From NCBI GenBank assembly GCA_903837135.1, contig CAILTK010000007.1, forward strand, positions 20,547 to 84,546: a DNA stretch of 64,000 bases, written 5' to 3'. Of this stretch, positions 24,742 through 32,510 are shown piece after piece. The first letter of the stretch is position 1, and each line of letters opens with the position of its first letter. This DNA comes from an uncultured Caulobacterales bacterium. GTDB lineage: Bacteria > Pseudomonadota > Alphaproteobacteria > Caulobacterales > Caulobacteraceae. Position numbers and translations under genes: made by a program. The notes below the pieces were generated by a model. That model saw nothing but the letters and a program-made list of their open reading frames with translations. It was not told the DNA's origin and made no database searches.

Positions 24742-25113
24742 ATGTCTCTTTCCCGCATCGTCATGCGTCTCGCCCGCAATCCCGGCACGGAGTTCGCGGA
24801 CGGAGACGACCACCGCGGCTATACCCTGACCGCGCCGCTGACCGACGACGGCAAGATCGACGAGGCGGCGCTCAAGGCCCTGAAGGGCGGGGCGCCGGTG
24901 CGCCATTTCGCCCCCGACGAAGACGTTCTGGAGGGCAAGCTCGGCCGGCGCGGCGAACGCTGGTTCTTCGACTTCGGCGACGAGGTGGAGAACGAGGAGC
25001 CGCTCTACCGCCTCGCGCAGCACCGGTTCGCCGTCGGCGAATACGTCTCGATCACCGACGAGGACGGTCGGCTCCTCACCTACAAGGTCACCGAGGTCGC
25101 GCCGGCGGAGTAG
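24742..25113 (+). CDS. Conserved hypothetical small protein
   Basis: 123 residues from ATG at 24742, with GGAG about 11 bases upstream; GTG at 24730 is an alternative. Soluble, acidic, with EFADGDDHRGYTLTAPLTDDGKID near the start and RWFFDFGDEVENEEPLYRLAQHRFAVGEYVSITDEDG in the middle (strand-rich). It follows the Usp gene by about 100 bp. I recognise it as a protein recurring in Alphaproteobacteria but know no function. Confidence 0.75.
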   Translation: MSLSRIVMRLARNPGTEFADGDDHRGYTLTAPLTDDGKIDEAALKALKGGAPVRHFAPDEDVLEGKLGRRGERWFFDFGDEVENEEPLYRLAQHRFAVGEYVSITDEDGRLLTYKVTEVAPAE

Positions 25114-25158
25114 GATCGGCGGAGTAGGGTCGGCACGGTTTCCGCGCTAAATCATGGA

Positions 25159-25310
25159 GTCATGCTCGGGCGGAGGTTGGTCGCGAAGCGATCGGCCGCA
25201 GACCCGAGAACCCAGCCGCACCGCCCTCGACGTAGACGCGGCGGTCGGCGCGAGCGCTGCTGGGGTCTCGGGTCTTCACTCCGCTTCGCTGCGTCACGCC
25301 CGAGAATGAC
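25159..25310. repeat. Intergenic palindromic element, copy B
   Basis: Outer inverted ends GTCATGCTCGGGC (25159-25171) and GCCCGAGAATGAC (25298-25310). Inner inverted pair AGACCCGAGAACCCAGC / GCTGGGGTCTCGGGTCT (16 of 17 pair). The left end is identical to copy A at 8791 and the nested design matches copy C at 10969. It lies between convergent genes, with no gene inside. Confidence 0.72.
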
Positions 25311-25364
25311 GACCCATATTTGCGTTTAGAAATTCGTCGATCTGACGCGCCTGCGAGGCGGATC

Positions 25365-26147
25365 TCACCCCTTCACATTGTGCTCGACCAGACGGTCCAC
25401 GTCGTTGTGGCCGTCGTTGTGGTGTTCGGCGCGGCTCTTGAATTCGCCGACCACCAGGGGGCCCGTCACCGGGCCGCGCGCCACATAGCCGACCGCGCGA
25501 TAGCCGGACGGCCCGGGCGTGTCGCCGGCCAGGATGTAGACCAGGGAGGCGTTCGACTTGCCGACGTCCTCGGCCACCACCTGAGCGCCGCCGGGACCGG
25601 CATGGACCACGGTGTTCTTCATGCCGGGGCCGCCCTTGATCGTCGCGTGATCGCCCTTGGCGTCGATGTTGAAGCCGAACAGCTTGACCTTGGCGCTGTC
25701 GCCGTTGGCGTCGACGTGAATGAACGGCAGGTCGACCTTGGCGTGGTCGCCGTTTTCGCCCTTGGACGCCTCCACCGACACCGGACCGCCCCCCGCGGTC
25801 ACGTGGACGAGGCCGTCCAGTTCGGCCTTGAGCGGCGCCACGGTATCCAGCACCGAGCGGCCGTCGAGCGCCACCAGGCTCAGGTGCACAGTCTCGTCGC
25901 CGGGCCCGGCGTAGTCGCAGCTCTTGCCGTCGCTGGCCTGGGCCGTGCGGTTGAGGTCGCCTTCGCTTTCCGGGCAGTCGAGCGCCGCGAGGGTCTTCAG
26001 CGGCGGGGCTTCGTCGTCCTCGTCATGGCTCGACGCGGAGGAGCCGATCGATACATTGCCGAAGTCCGCGTGCTTCAGCGGCTTTGGGTGACAGGCGGCG
26101 ATCGCCAGGGCCGAAACGGCGAGGGCGCCCAGGGTAGCTGCTTTCAT
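25365..26147 (-). CDS. Putative lipoprotein, unknown function
   Basis: 260 residues. N-terminal lipobox LAIAAC after a short hydrophobic signal (MKAATLGALAVSALAIAAC), so it is probably lipid-anchored at the inner or outer membrane. An acidic linker (SSHDEDDEAPP) follows. The middle has repeated short strands (VHVTAGGGPVSVEAS, AKVDLPFIHVDANGDSAKVKLFGFNIDAKGDHATIKGG), resembling DUF4097-like beta-helix or adhesin-type repeats. The C-terminus is His/Asp-rich (EHHNDGHNDVDRLVEHN). It lies downstream of the MoxR gene on the same strand, 94 bp apart. Confidence 0.75.
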   Translation of the reverse strand: MKAATLGALAVSALAIAACHPKPLKHADFGNVSIGSSASSHDEDDEAPPLKTLAALDCPESEGDLNRTAQASDGKSCDYAGPGDETVHLSLVALDGRSVLDTVAPLKAELDGLVHVTAGGGPVSVEASKGENGDHAKVDLPFIHVDANGDSAKVKLFGFNIDAKGDHATIKGGPGMKNTVVHAGPGGAQVVAEDVGKSNASLVYILAGDTPGPSGYRAVGYVARGPVTGPLVVGEFKSRAEHHNDGHNDVDRLVEHNVKG

Positions 26148-26241
26148 CGGTCCAGATCCTTCCGCGCCAGCCCAGCGCTCGATTGGGCCCCAGGCTGGCT
26201 CCGGAGAGCGTACCGGTCCAGTGAAATCGCGGTAACGGCGA

Positions 26242-27108
26242 CTACTGTCCCGGTCTCGCGCCCTCGCGGCGGGCCAGGAAGGCCAGGCGTTCGAACAGAT
26301 GCACGTCCTGCTCGTTCTTGAGCAGGGCGCCGTGCAACGGCGGAATCAGCTTGGACGGATCGCGCTCGCGCAGGACGCTCTCGTCGATGTCCTCGACCAG
26401 CAGCAGCTTCAGCCAGTCGAGCAGCTCGGAGGTGGACGGCTTCTTCTTCAGGCCCGGCACCTTGCGCATGTCGTAGAAGATGCGAAGCGCCTCGCCGACC
26501 AGCTTCTGCTTGATGCCGGGGAAGTGCACGTCGACGATGGCCTGCATCGTCTCCGGCTCGGGAAACTTGATGTAGTGGAAGAAGCAGCGGCGCAGGAAGG
26601 CGTCGGGCAACTCCTTCTCGTTGTTGGAGGTGATCAGCACCAGCGGCCGCACCGCCGCCTTGATCGTCTCGTCGGTCTCGTAGACGTAGAACTCCATCCG
26701 ATCGAGCTCCTGCAGGAGGTCGTTGGGGAATTCGATGTCGGCCTTGTCGATCTCGTCGATGAGCAGGATGGGGCGGTTGGGGCTTTCGAACGCCTCCCAC
26801 ATCTTGCCCTTCTTCAGATAGTTGCGGACGTCCTTGACCCGCTCCTCGCCGAGCTGGCTGTCGCGCAGCCGCGTGACCGCGTCGTATTCGTAGAGGCCCT
26901 GCTGGGCCTTGGTGGTCGACTTGATGTGCCAGGTGATCAGGGGCGCATCGAGCGCCCGGGCGATCTCGTAGGCCAGCACTGTCTTGCCGGTGCCCGGCTC
27001 GCCCTTGACCAGCAGAGGGCGTTCCAGCGCGATGGCGGCGTTGACGGCCACCTTCAGGTCGTCGGTCGCGACGTAGTCTTCAGTGCCCTCGAAGCGGGTC
27101 TTGGTCAT
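26242..27108 (-). CDS. MoxR-family AAA+ ATPase
   Basis: 288 residues from ATG at 27108. Walker A GEPGTGKT at about 36-43, Walker B ILLIDEIDKAD near 110, sensor 1 LVLITSNNEKELPDAFLRRCFF, which is a MoxR hallmark. MoxR ATPases act as chaperones that insert cofactors or assemble complexes, usually with a von Willebrand A partner gene next door. No VWA-domain gene follows here; a lipoprotein does. The partner may be elsewhere. The ORF stays open 24 codons upstream, but those residues do not match the family. Confidence 0.9.
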   Translation of the reverse strand: MTKTRFEGTEDYVATDDLKVAVNAAIALERPLLVKGEPGTGKTVLAYEIARALDAPLITWHIKSTTKAQQGLYEYDAVTRLRDSQLGEERVKDVRNYLKKGKMWEAFESPNRPILLIDEIDKADIEFPNDLLQELDRMEFYVYETDETIKAAVRPLVLITSNNEKELPDAFLRRCFFHYIKFPEPETMQAIVDVHFPGIKQKLVGEALRIFYDMRKVPGLKKKPSTSELLDWLKLLLVEDIDESVLRERDPSKLIPPLHGALLKNEQDVHLFERLAFLARREGARPGQ

Positions 27109-27218
27109 GGCGCAGGGCTCTCCTGACGGCGCGGCGGATACCTTATCGCCGTAAACTAAAGAGCGGCGGCGGCAAGGCAAGCGTCATGACGTACCGGTTC
27201 TACGAACAGAGCCAGATG

Positions 27219-27920
27219 TCAGGTGATGTGCTTGACCGAAACGGGGTCCGAGGCGGGGAAGGTCTCTTCGACGCCCTGGTCGAGCAGGGCGTCCTGCCGG
27301 GCGTGGATGGCGTTCTCCTCGTCCGTGCGGTCGGCGCCGGGATCGAAACTGCGGGGCTCGGTCGGGCCGGCGTCATCGGCCGGAGTCTGCCCTGCCGCGC
27401 CGTACCCGAGACGCTCGATCTCTTCGTCCGATAGGCGCGCGGATTCGAAGCGGCGGGCGCTGCCGGCCGCCCCCTGGCGATTGTTGAGGTCGCCGGCGTC
27501 CTCGAGCTCCACCTCATCGGGGCTGAGCCGCGCCACGTCCTCGTCGAGGTTCATCTCCTCATCGTCGAGGTCGAGTTCGTCGTCGTCCTCGTCGTCGAGG
27601 GCGTCGGCCGAAAGCGCGCGGTACGGATCGTCTTCGGCGTCCTCGTCATCCTCGTCGCTGTCGGCGGCCAGTTCGACGATGTCCGCGTCGTCCATGTCCT
27701 CGCCGATCAGCGCATCGTCGTCGCTGTCGTCGCCGACCCGCCGGGTGGCGTCGAACACGTCCGGCAGTTCGTCCGCGTTCATTTCGTCGTCGCCGCGGGC
27801 GAACCGCTGGCTGTCGCTGTCGAGGTTGTCCTCGTCGAAGGTCTCCGCCATGTCCTGTCCGTCGAAATCCGGATCTCCGGCGTCGAACTCAGGTTGGTCG
27901 GCCGTTGAATTGTCGGGCAT
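27219..27920 (-). CDS. Highly acidic Asp/Glu-rich protein
   Basis: 233 residues, with long Asp/Glu runs (DEDDEDAEDDPY, DDEDDDELDLDDEEMNLDEDV) and few hydrophobic residues, so largely disordered. The last 40 residues differ: DEENAIHARQDALLDQGVEETFPASDPVSVKHIT, whose ETFPASDPxS ending is a motif found at the C-terminus of many short alphaproteobacterial proteins of unknown role. The Asp codons are mostly GAC/GAT mixtures, so the run is not a simple DNA repeat. It lies 62 bp downstream of the flbA-like gene on the same strand. Confidence 0.72.
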   Translation of the reverse strand: MPDNSTADQPEFDAGDPDFDGQDMAETFDEDNLDSDSQRFARGDDEMNADELPDVFDATRRVGDDSDDDALIGEDMDDADIVELAADSDEDDEDAEDDPYRALSADALDDEDDDELDLDDEEMNLDEDVARLSPDEVELEDAGDLNNRQGAAGSARRFESARLSDEEIERLGYGAAGQTPADDAGPTEPRSFDPGADRTDEENAIHARQDALLDQGVEETFPASDPVSVKHIT

Positions 27921-27981
27921 CGGTAATCCTCCGCCGCCGCGGCCCCTCCGCGGCTGTGCAGGTAAAACACCAGCGGCGCGG

Positions 27982-29823
27982 CTACGTTCCGGAAAAGCTG
28001 TGCTTCGTGATCGCCTCGGCGAGCGCGGCGCCGATGTCGGCCATCAGCGGTTCCCAGGCGTTGTGCTCGCGCGGCGTGAACAGCCGGGCCTGCGGATACC
28101 AGGGGTAGCGATCGGTGCCGAGGCGAGGCCAGGCGCCGGGGGTCGAAATGAGCCACAGCGCGGCGCCGCCGGCCGCCGCCAGGTTGGTGGTGGCCGTCGC
28201 CGGGCCGATCACCACGTCCAGCGCCGCGCACAGCGCCGTCAGATCGTCGAGGTCGTTCTTGAGATCGATCCCGGGCGGGGTCCAGAGTTCGACGCCGAGC
28301 TCGGCGCGGGCGCGGGCGATCTCCTCGCCGCTCTCGCCGTATTGCAGATTGACCATGACCGCGCCGGGCGTCTGCAGTACGGGCGCCCAGCGGTCGAACG
28401 GCGAGTAGAAGCGGACCCTGGCCGACTCCATCACCAGGCTCTTCCAGATCACCCCGACCTTGGGCGCCGGGCCCAGCGCGGCGAGCTCGGCGCGCCAGAA
28501 GGCCACCCGGGCGGGATCCGGCGTGAGAAAGCCGGCGCGACGGTCGGGAAAATCGCCGAGGTTGCGGCGGAACCGCCGCAGCGGCGAGGCCATCGGCGCC
28601 CAGAGATCCACCGTCTCCATCGCCTCCGCGTCCATGAACCGCGGCGCGCGGACGGTGTGATGATCCACTCTCAGCGTCCCGTGCGGCCCGACCACGGCGG
28701 CGGGGAAGGAGCGCGCGAACAGCGGGACCAGCCGGTGCTCGACCGCCAGGGTCAGCGTTCCTTCCGGCCCCACGGCGTCGAGCAGATCGGGCACGATGTT
28801 GGCGAACAGGATTTCGTCGCCGAGGCCCTGCTCGCCCATCAGCAGCAGATGCTTGCCGCGAAGGTCGCTGTCGGGCGTCCATTGCGGCCGGTCGATCATG
28901 AAGTGGGTGACGTCGATGTAGTGCGGATCGAAGCGGGCTTCGTAGGCGTCCCAACCCTCGGCCACCCGACCCGCCGACAGCAGCATGGTCGAGCGCGCCA
29001 GATTCATCATCGCCCGTTCGCTCTCGAGCGCCACGCCCGGCAAGGCCGCCTCGCAGTCGGCCAGGGCGCCCACCGGATCACCGAGCGACATCCGGGCGCC
29101 CCCGCGATTGTAGCGGCAGCTGTTGAAGTCGGGCTTGAGCCTCAGGGCTTCGTCGAAGAACTGGACCGACTGCGCCACATCGCCGCGCTCGGCGAGAATG
29201 CTGGCCAGGGTGTTCCACAGCAGCGCCGACTCGGGATTGGCGTTGATCGCCTGACGGATGGTGTCGATCGCGTCGTCGAAGCGCAGCAGGTCGCGCTGGG
29301 CGCAGGCCAGGTTGTTGGCCCCCGGCACCGAGTTGGGAACCTTCTCCAGGTAGGCCAGGAACAGCTTTTCGGCCAGCTCCTTGAAACCCATCTGGATGGC
29401 CAGGCGGCCGAGGTCGTTGGCGATCTCCGGCTCGTCCGGAGACAGCTGCAGGGCCGTGTCATAGCAGCGGAGGGCGGTGGTGAAATCGTTGGCCTTCTCC
29501 CGGCAGATGGCCAGGATATGCCAGGCGACGCCGATGCGGTCGTCGATCGCCAGGGCCTTCAGGCAAAGTTCGGCCCCTTCCATATGCCGGTCGGCGTGCA
29601 TGGCGGCGACCGCCTCGTGCAGGATCGGGATGGCGATCTCGCGCCGGAGCGCGGCCAGATCGGCCAGGGCCTTGCTGAGCCGCTCGAGGGCGGCGGGGGA
29701 GGCGGAGTCGCCGAGCGGTCCCAGGGCCAGCCTGGCGGTCGCGGGCAGGGCGCGCGCATCCGCGTCCGCGGTCTGGGACGCCGGAAAGGGGGCCGTCTTC
29801 GGCGCGGAGGACTGAAAGGGCAT
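27982..29823 (-). CDS. flbA: TPR and glycosyltransferase-like protein, probable FlbA
   Basis: 613 residues from ATG at 29823; a GTG at 29838 is an alternative. TPR repeats occupy about residues 60-270 (AAMHADRHMEGAELCLKALAID, ALRCYDTALQLSPDEPEIANDLG, LWNTLASILAERGDVAQSVQFFDEALRLKPDF). The C-terminal half resembles family-9 (heptosyl) glycosyltransferases (HLLLMGEQGLGDEILFANIVPDLL, VGVIWKS, LDVVIGPATATTNLAAAGGAALWLI). The position, divergent from flbT next to the flagellins, matches flbA of the Caulobacter flaFG region, known to affect flagellin modification and filament assembly. Function is inferred from this synteny. Confidence 0.75.
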   Translation of the reverse strand: MPFQSSAPKTAPFPASQTADADARALPATARLALGPLGDSASPAALERLSKALADLAALRREIAIPILHEAVAAMHADRHMEGAELCLKALAIDDRIGVAWHILAICREKANDFTTALRCYDTALQLSPDEPEIANDLGRLAIQMGFKELAEKLFLAYLEKVPNSVPGANNLACAQRDLLRFDDAIDTIRQAINANPESALLWNTLASILAERGDVAQSVQFFDEALRLKPDFNSCRYNRGGARMSLGDPVGALADCEAALPGVALESERAMMNLARSTMLLSAGRVAEGWDAYEARFDPHYIDVTHFMIDRPQWTPDSDLRGKHLLLMGEQGLGDEILFANIVPDLLDAVGPEGTLTLAVEHRLVPLFARSFPAAVVGPHGTLRVDHHTVRAPRFMDAEAMETVDLWAPMASPLRRFRRNLGDFPDRRAGFLTPDPARVAFWRAELAALGPAPKVGVIWKSLVMESARVRFYSPFDRWAPVLQTPGAVMVNLQYGESGEEIARARAELGVELWTPPGIDLKNDLDDLTALCAALDVVIGPATATTNLAAAGGAALWLISTPGAWPRLGTDRYPWYPQARLFTPREHNAWEPLMADIGAALAEAITKHSFSGT

Positions 29824-29877
29824 GGGCGACTCGCGCACAGGAGGCTGACGGGCAGGCCCGATCAGGCGCGATCATGG

Positions 29878-29894
29878 TTACCGCGCCATTAACC
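29878..29894 (+). promoter_or_regulatory. CtrA-like box between flbA and flbT
   Basis: GTTACCGCGCCATTAAC contains TTAC-N7-TTAAC, one base off the CtrA consensus TTAA-N7-TTAA(C). It sits 55 bp upstream of the flbA-like start. CtrA controls flagellar genes in Caulobacter, so the placement makes sense, but short AT motifs arise by chance. Confidence 0.4.
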
Positions 29895-30058
29895 AACGAT
29901 CCAGGCTGGCGCCGTAGCGCCCGCGCCGGTCAATCGGCCACATCGTCCGCTTCGAGCGCAAGACCCCGTTAACTACGTTTGTTTAGCTTCGTTTCAGTGC
30001 GGACGAGGTAAGGCGAAACGGTCGCCCGCCGCGTCTGCGGAGCCCAGAAGGAGCTTCC

Positions 30059-30487
30059 ATGCCGCTGAAATTGTCGCTGAAGCCGCACGAGAAATTCGTG
30101 CTCAACGGCGCGGTGGTCCAAAATGGTGATCGCCGGGGTGTCCTGGTGCTGCAGAACAAGGCCAGCGTCCTGCGCGAGAAGGACATTATGCAGGCGGAGG
30201 AGGCCGACTCGCCGGCGCGCCGGGTCTATTTCCCGGTGATGATGATGTATCTCGACGAGGCGGGCGCCGCCCGTTGCTACGACGAATTCGTCCGGCGCAT
30301 GGGTGAATTCATGGGGGTGATCCGCAATCCGGACGTCCTTGCTGACTGCGTGAACGTGTCGAAACACGTCCTTTCGCGCGAATACTACAAGGCCCTGATG
30401 ATCTGCCGCAGGCTGATCGAGTACGAAGACGAGAGGATCGGGAGGCATGTCGTTTCAAGCCTACCAGCAGGCGTCGCAGCGGGCTGA
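30059..30487 (+). CDS. flbT: Flagellar biosynthesis repressor FlbT
   Basis: 142 residues, ATG with AAGGAG 5-6 bases upstream. [25 protein letters not shown] at the start, [32 protein letters not shown] and the C-terminal AFYK-like [12 protein letters not shown] are FlbT features. FlbT binds the 5' untranslated region of flagellin mRNA and lowers its stability until hook assembly is complete. It is the first gene of the flagellin locus and overlaps flaF by 41 bp in a different frame. Confidence 0.93.
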   Translation: MPLKLSLKPHEKFVLNGAVVQNGDRRGVLVLQNKASVLREKDIMQAEEADSPARRVYFPVMMMYLDEAGAARCYDEFVRRMGEFMGVIRNPDVLADCVNVSKHVLSREYYKALMICRRLIEYEDERIGRHVVSSLPAGVAAG

Positions 30488-30818
30488 GAGCCCGCGTGAA
30501 ACCGAATATCGCCTGTTCGGCGAGGTGACGCGCGCGCTGATCGCCGCTTCGGAGGCCGACGTGTTGGATTTCTCCACCCGGATCAAGGCGCTCGACTGGA
30601 ACCGGCGTCTGTGGACCCAGCTGGCGATGGACTGCGCCCACGACAACAATGGGCTGCCGCCGAAGCTGCGGGCGTCGATCCTGTCGCTGAGCCTGTGGGT
30701 GACCCGTCACTCCTCGGCCGTCATGCGGCGCGAGGAGGAGTTCGGGCCTCTGATCGACGTGAACCGCCTGATCATGCAGGGGCTCAGCCCCCAGCCGCAA
30801 ACGACCCAAGCCGCCTGA
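30447..30818 (+). CDS. flaF: Flagellar biosynthesis regulator FlaF
   Basis: 123 residues, ATG after GGGAGG, starting inside flb[32 protein letters not shown] and [37 protein letters not shown] are FlaF family features. FlaF acts opposite to FlbT, promoting flagellin translation and secretion (secretion chaperone role). The overlap with flbT implies coupled synthesis of the two opposing regulators. Confidence 0.93.
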   Translation: MSFQAYQQASQRAESPRETEYRLFGEVTRALIAASEADVLDFSTRIKALDWNRRLWTQLAMDCAHDNNGLPPKLRASILSLSLWVTRHSSAVMRREEEFGPLIDVNRLIMQGLSPQPQTTQAA

Positions 30819-31418
30819 ACCGCGCGCTTTGGGTCACCTCAGCGTTGGAGCGTGTTGCGTAGGGTCGTAGATCTCCAACGCGTCGCCATCTCAGAACGTC
30901 ATGCCTGGCCCCATGTCGGGCATCCGGGAGCGCGCCGCGGCTGGACGTCCGGATCGCCGGAACGAGTCCGGCGTAGACGGCGCCTGGGAATGGTTCCGAC
31001 GAAACAGGCTCCTCTTCAGCTAAGCCTGTGAAGGGGGCCCTATCTGGCTCACCGCCGCAGCCGCCTTGTCGGCGAGGTCATCGGCCCTAATCCTCCGCAA
31101 TCGATGCGTCCCTGAGGTGCAGGCAGGGATTCGCCTTTTGCACGGCCGCCGCGTCGCCGGCGACGTGAATTCGCCGCCGAGCCCCGTCCTGGCGGCGCGC
31201 CGCGGGAGCGGGCGCCGAGCTCCCGGCCCGGCAGTTTTGGCCCGCCCCGGCAATTCTGCTCCGGCAATCGGGGTAGCGCCCCCGTCGGGCTCAAAAATAG
31301 ACCAAAGAAAACAGATTGTTACCGGCCGTCCGTGTGGTCCGGCGTTTGCGACGTGCATGGCAGGCAGAAAAGCCGATCGGCGCCAGCCGCCGTCATAGTC
31401 CAGAACGGAAGGCCTATC
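30819..31418. other. 600-bp region before flagellin 1, regulatory
   Basis: No gene is convincing on either strand. A 9-bp inverted repeat GCGTTGGAG / CTCCAACGC (30842-30850 with 30873-30881) lies just after flaF and could be a weak terminator. Near 31220-31260 two sequences resemble sigma-54 promoters. The last 150 bases would be the flagellin leader on which FlbT may act. The region is longer than the other flagellin leaders in the cluster. Confidence 0.5.
31222..31255 (+). promoter_or_regulatory. Degenerate sigma-54-like promoters of flagellin 1
   Basis: Two overlapping candidates: CGGCCCGGCAGTTTTG at 31224-31239, which matches the flagellin 2 promoter except that the -12 GC is replaced by TT, and TGGCCCGCCCCGGCAATT at 31238-31255, which has GG and GC but 9 rather than 10 bases between them. 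Neither is canonical. Confidence 0.4.
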
Positions 31419-32252
31419 ATGACGACTTCTATCAACACTAACGCGAGCGCACTTCTGGCGCTCCAAAATCTGAACGCCACGGCGGTCGAGTTGAACAAGA
31501 CGCAAAACCAAGTCAGCACCGGGCTGAAGGTTTCTAGCGCTAAGGACAACGGCGCCATCTGGGCTATCGCCCAGAACGGACGTTCAGACATCTTGGCGTT
31601 GGACCAGGTTAAGGACAGTCTCAACCGGGCCCAGTCGACCATAGATGTAGCAGTTTCGGCAGGCCAGTCGATTTCTGACCTGTTGAATCAGATGAAGGCC
31701 AAGGCGCTGGCGGCGACCGACACCTCGCTCGCCACCACCAGCATCCAGGCCCTCAACAACGACTTCGTGGCCCTGCGCAATCAGATCGCCAAGATCGTGT
31801 CCACCGCCAGCTTCAATGGCGCGAACATGATCAAGACTGGCGGGACGAACATATATGCGCTGGCGAACGCCTCAGGTACGAACCGGCTGACGGTTGCGGG
31901 AGTGAATCTTGGTCTGGGTGGCGGCACTGTCACCATCACGGCCTCGGGAACCTTCAGCACCAACGCCACAGCGTCGGTCCAATTGGCTCTGGTGTCGTCT
32001 TCGATCACCAACGTCAACGCCGCCGTGGCCAAGCTCGGTACGGGCTCCAACTCGATCGGGACCGAACTGTCCTTCATCAGCCAGCTTCAGGACACCATGA
32101 CTACCGGTGTCGGCAATCTGGTCGATGCGGACGTCGCTAAGGAAAGCGCCAACCTCACCGCCCTGCAGACAAAGCAGTCGCTCGGTGTCCAGGCGCTCTC
32201 GATCGCGAACCAAGGACCGCAGTACCTGCTCAGCCTGTTCCAGGGGCACTAA
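31419..32252 (+). CDS. Flagellin 1
   Basis: 277 residues from ATG at 31419 (GGAAGG upstream). The conserved N-terminal D0/D1 helices (SINTNASALLALQNLNATAVELNKTQNQVSTGLKV in the same position as flagellin 2) and C-terminal helix (VDADVAKESANLTALQTKQSLGVQALSIANQGPQYLLSLFQGH, residues about 235-277) flank a short Thr/Ala-rich middle. The length of about 275 is that of Caulobacter flagellins, which lack a large variable domain. Codons in the first ~280 bases are less GC-rich than those in the rest of the gene. Secreted through the flagellar export system and assembled into the filament; role in FlbT/FlaF control expected. Confidence 0.93.
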   Translation: MTTSINTNASALLALQNLNATAVELNKTQNQVSTGLKVSSAKDNGAIWAIAQNGRSDILALDQVKDSLNRAQSTIDVAVSAGQSISDLLNQMKAKALAATDTSLATTSIQALNNDFVALRNQIAKIVSTASFNGANMIKTGGTNIYALANASGTNRLTVAGVNLGLGGGTVTITASGTFSTNATASVQLALVSSSITNVNAAVAKLGTGSNSIGTELSFISQLQDTMTTGVGNLVDADVAKESANLTALQTKQSLGVQALSIANQGPQYLLSLFQGH

Positions 32253-32260
32253 GTCGATAG

Positions 32261-32287
32261 CTGGACGGGAGGGGGCCTCCCGTCCAG
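32261..32287 (+). terminator. Strong hairpin terminator after flagellin 1
   Basis: CTGGACGGGAGG pairs perfectly with CCTCCCGTCCAG around a GGG loop (12 bp stem), 8 bp after the flagellin 1 stop, followed by CGCTCCTTT. Very stable; probably a terminator or 3' stabiliser of an abundant mRNA. Confidence 0.8.
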
Positions 32288-32423
32288 CGCTCCTTTCCCG
32301 CCCGGCAATAATCGCCGGGTGATGCGGCAGCTATTGCCGATCGATCCTTCCAAGATGACCTTTTCTGCCTGGTTTCCAGGACATTAATTCCTTTATTTTC
32401 AAATATATGGCAGATTTTGCCGG

Positions 32424-32439
32424 TGGCCCGGCAATTGCT
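32424..32439 (+). promoter_or_regulatory. Sigma-54 promoter of flagellin 2
   Basis: TGGCCCGGCAATTGCT has the invariant GG and GC exactly 10 bases apart (GG-N10-GC). This is the Caulobacter late-flagellar sigma-54 type. Transcription would start near 32450, giving a leader of about 60 bases before the ATG at 32511. Confidence 0.82.
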
Positions 32440-32510
32440 TCTCAGGAGGTGGGCAGAAAGCCCCCGCTCGCAAAATGCGATCGGTCACCTGAGAATAGGA
32501 CCAGTACCAA

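Noticed and set aside
26242..27180. Start of moxR at 27180
   Set aside because: The extra 24 residues have no family similarity and the ATG at 27108 begins exactly where MoxR homology does.
27223..29892. 889-residue plus-strand open frame opposite the acidic protein and flbA
   Set aside because: Its Ser-rich start is the antisense of Asp/Glu codons; no motifs.
30900..30960. Another copy of the GTCAT palindromic element after flaF
   Set aside because: GTCATGCC occurs but the matching right end is missing.
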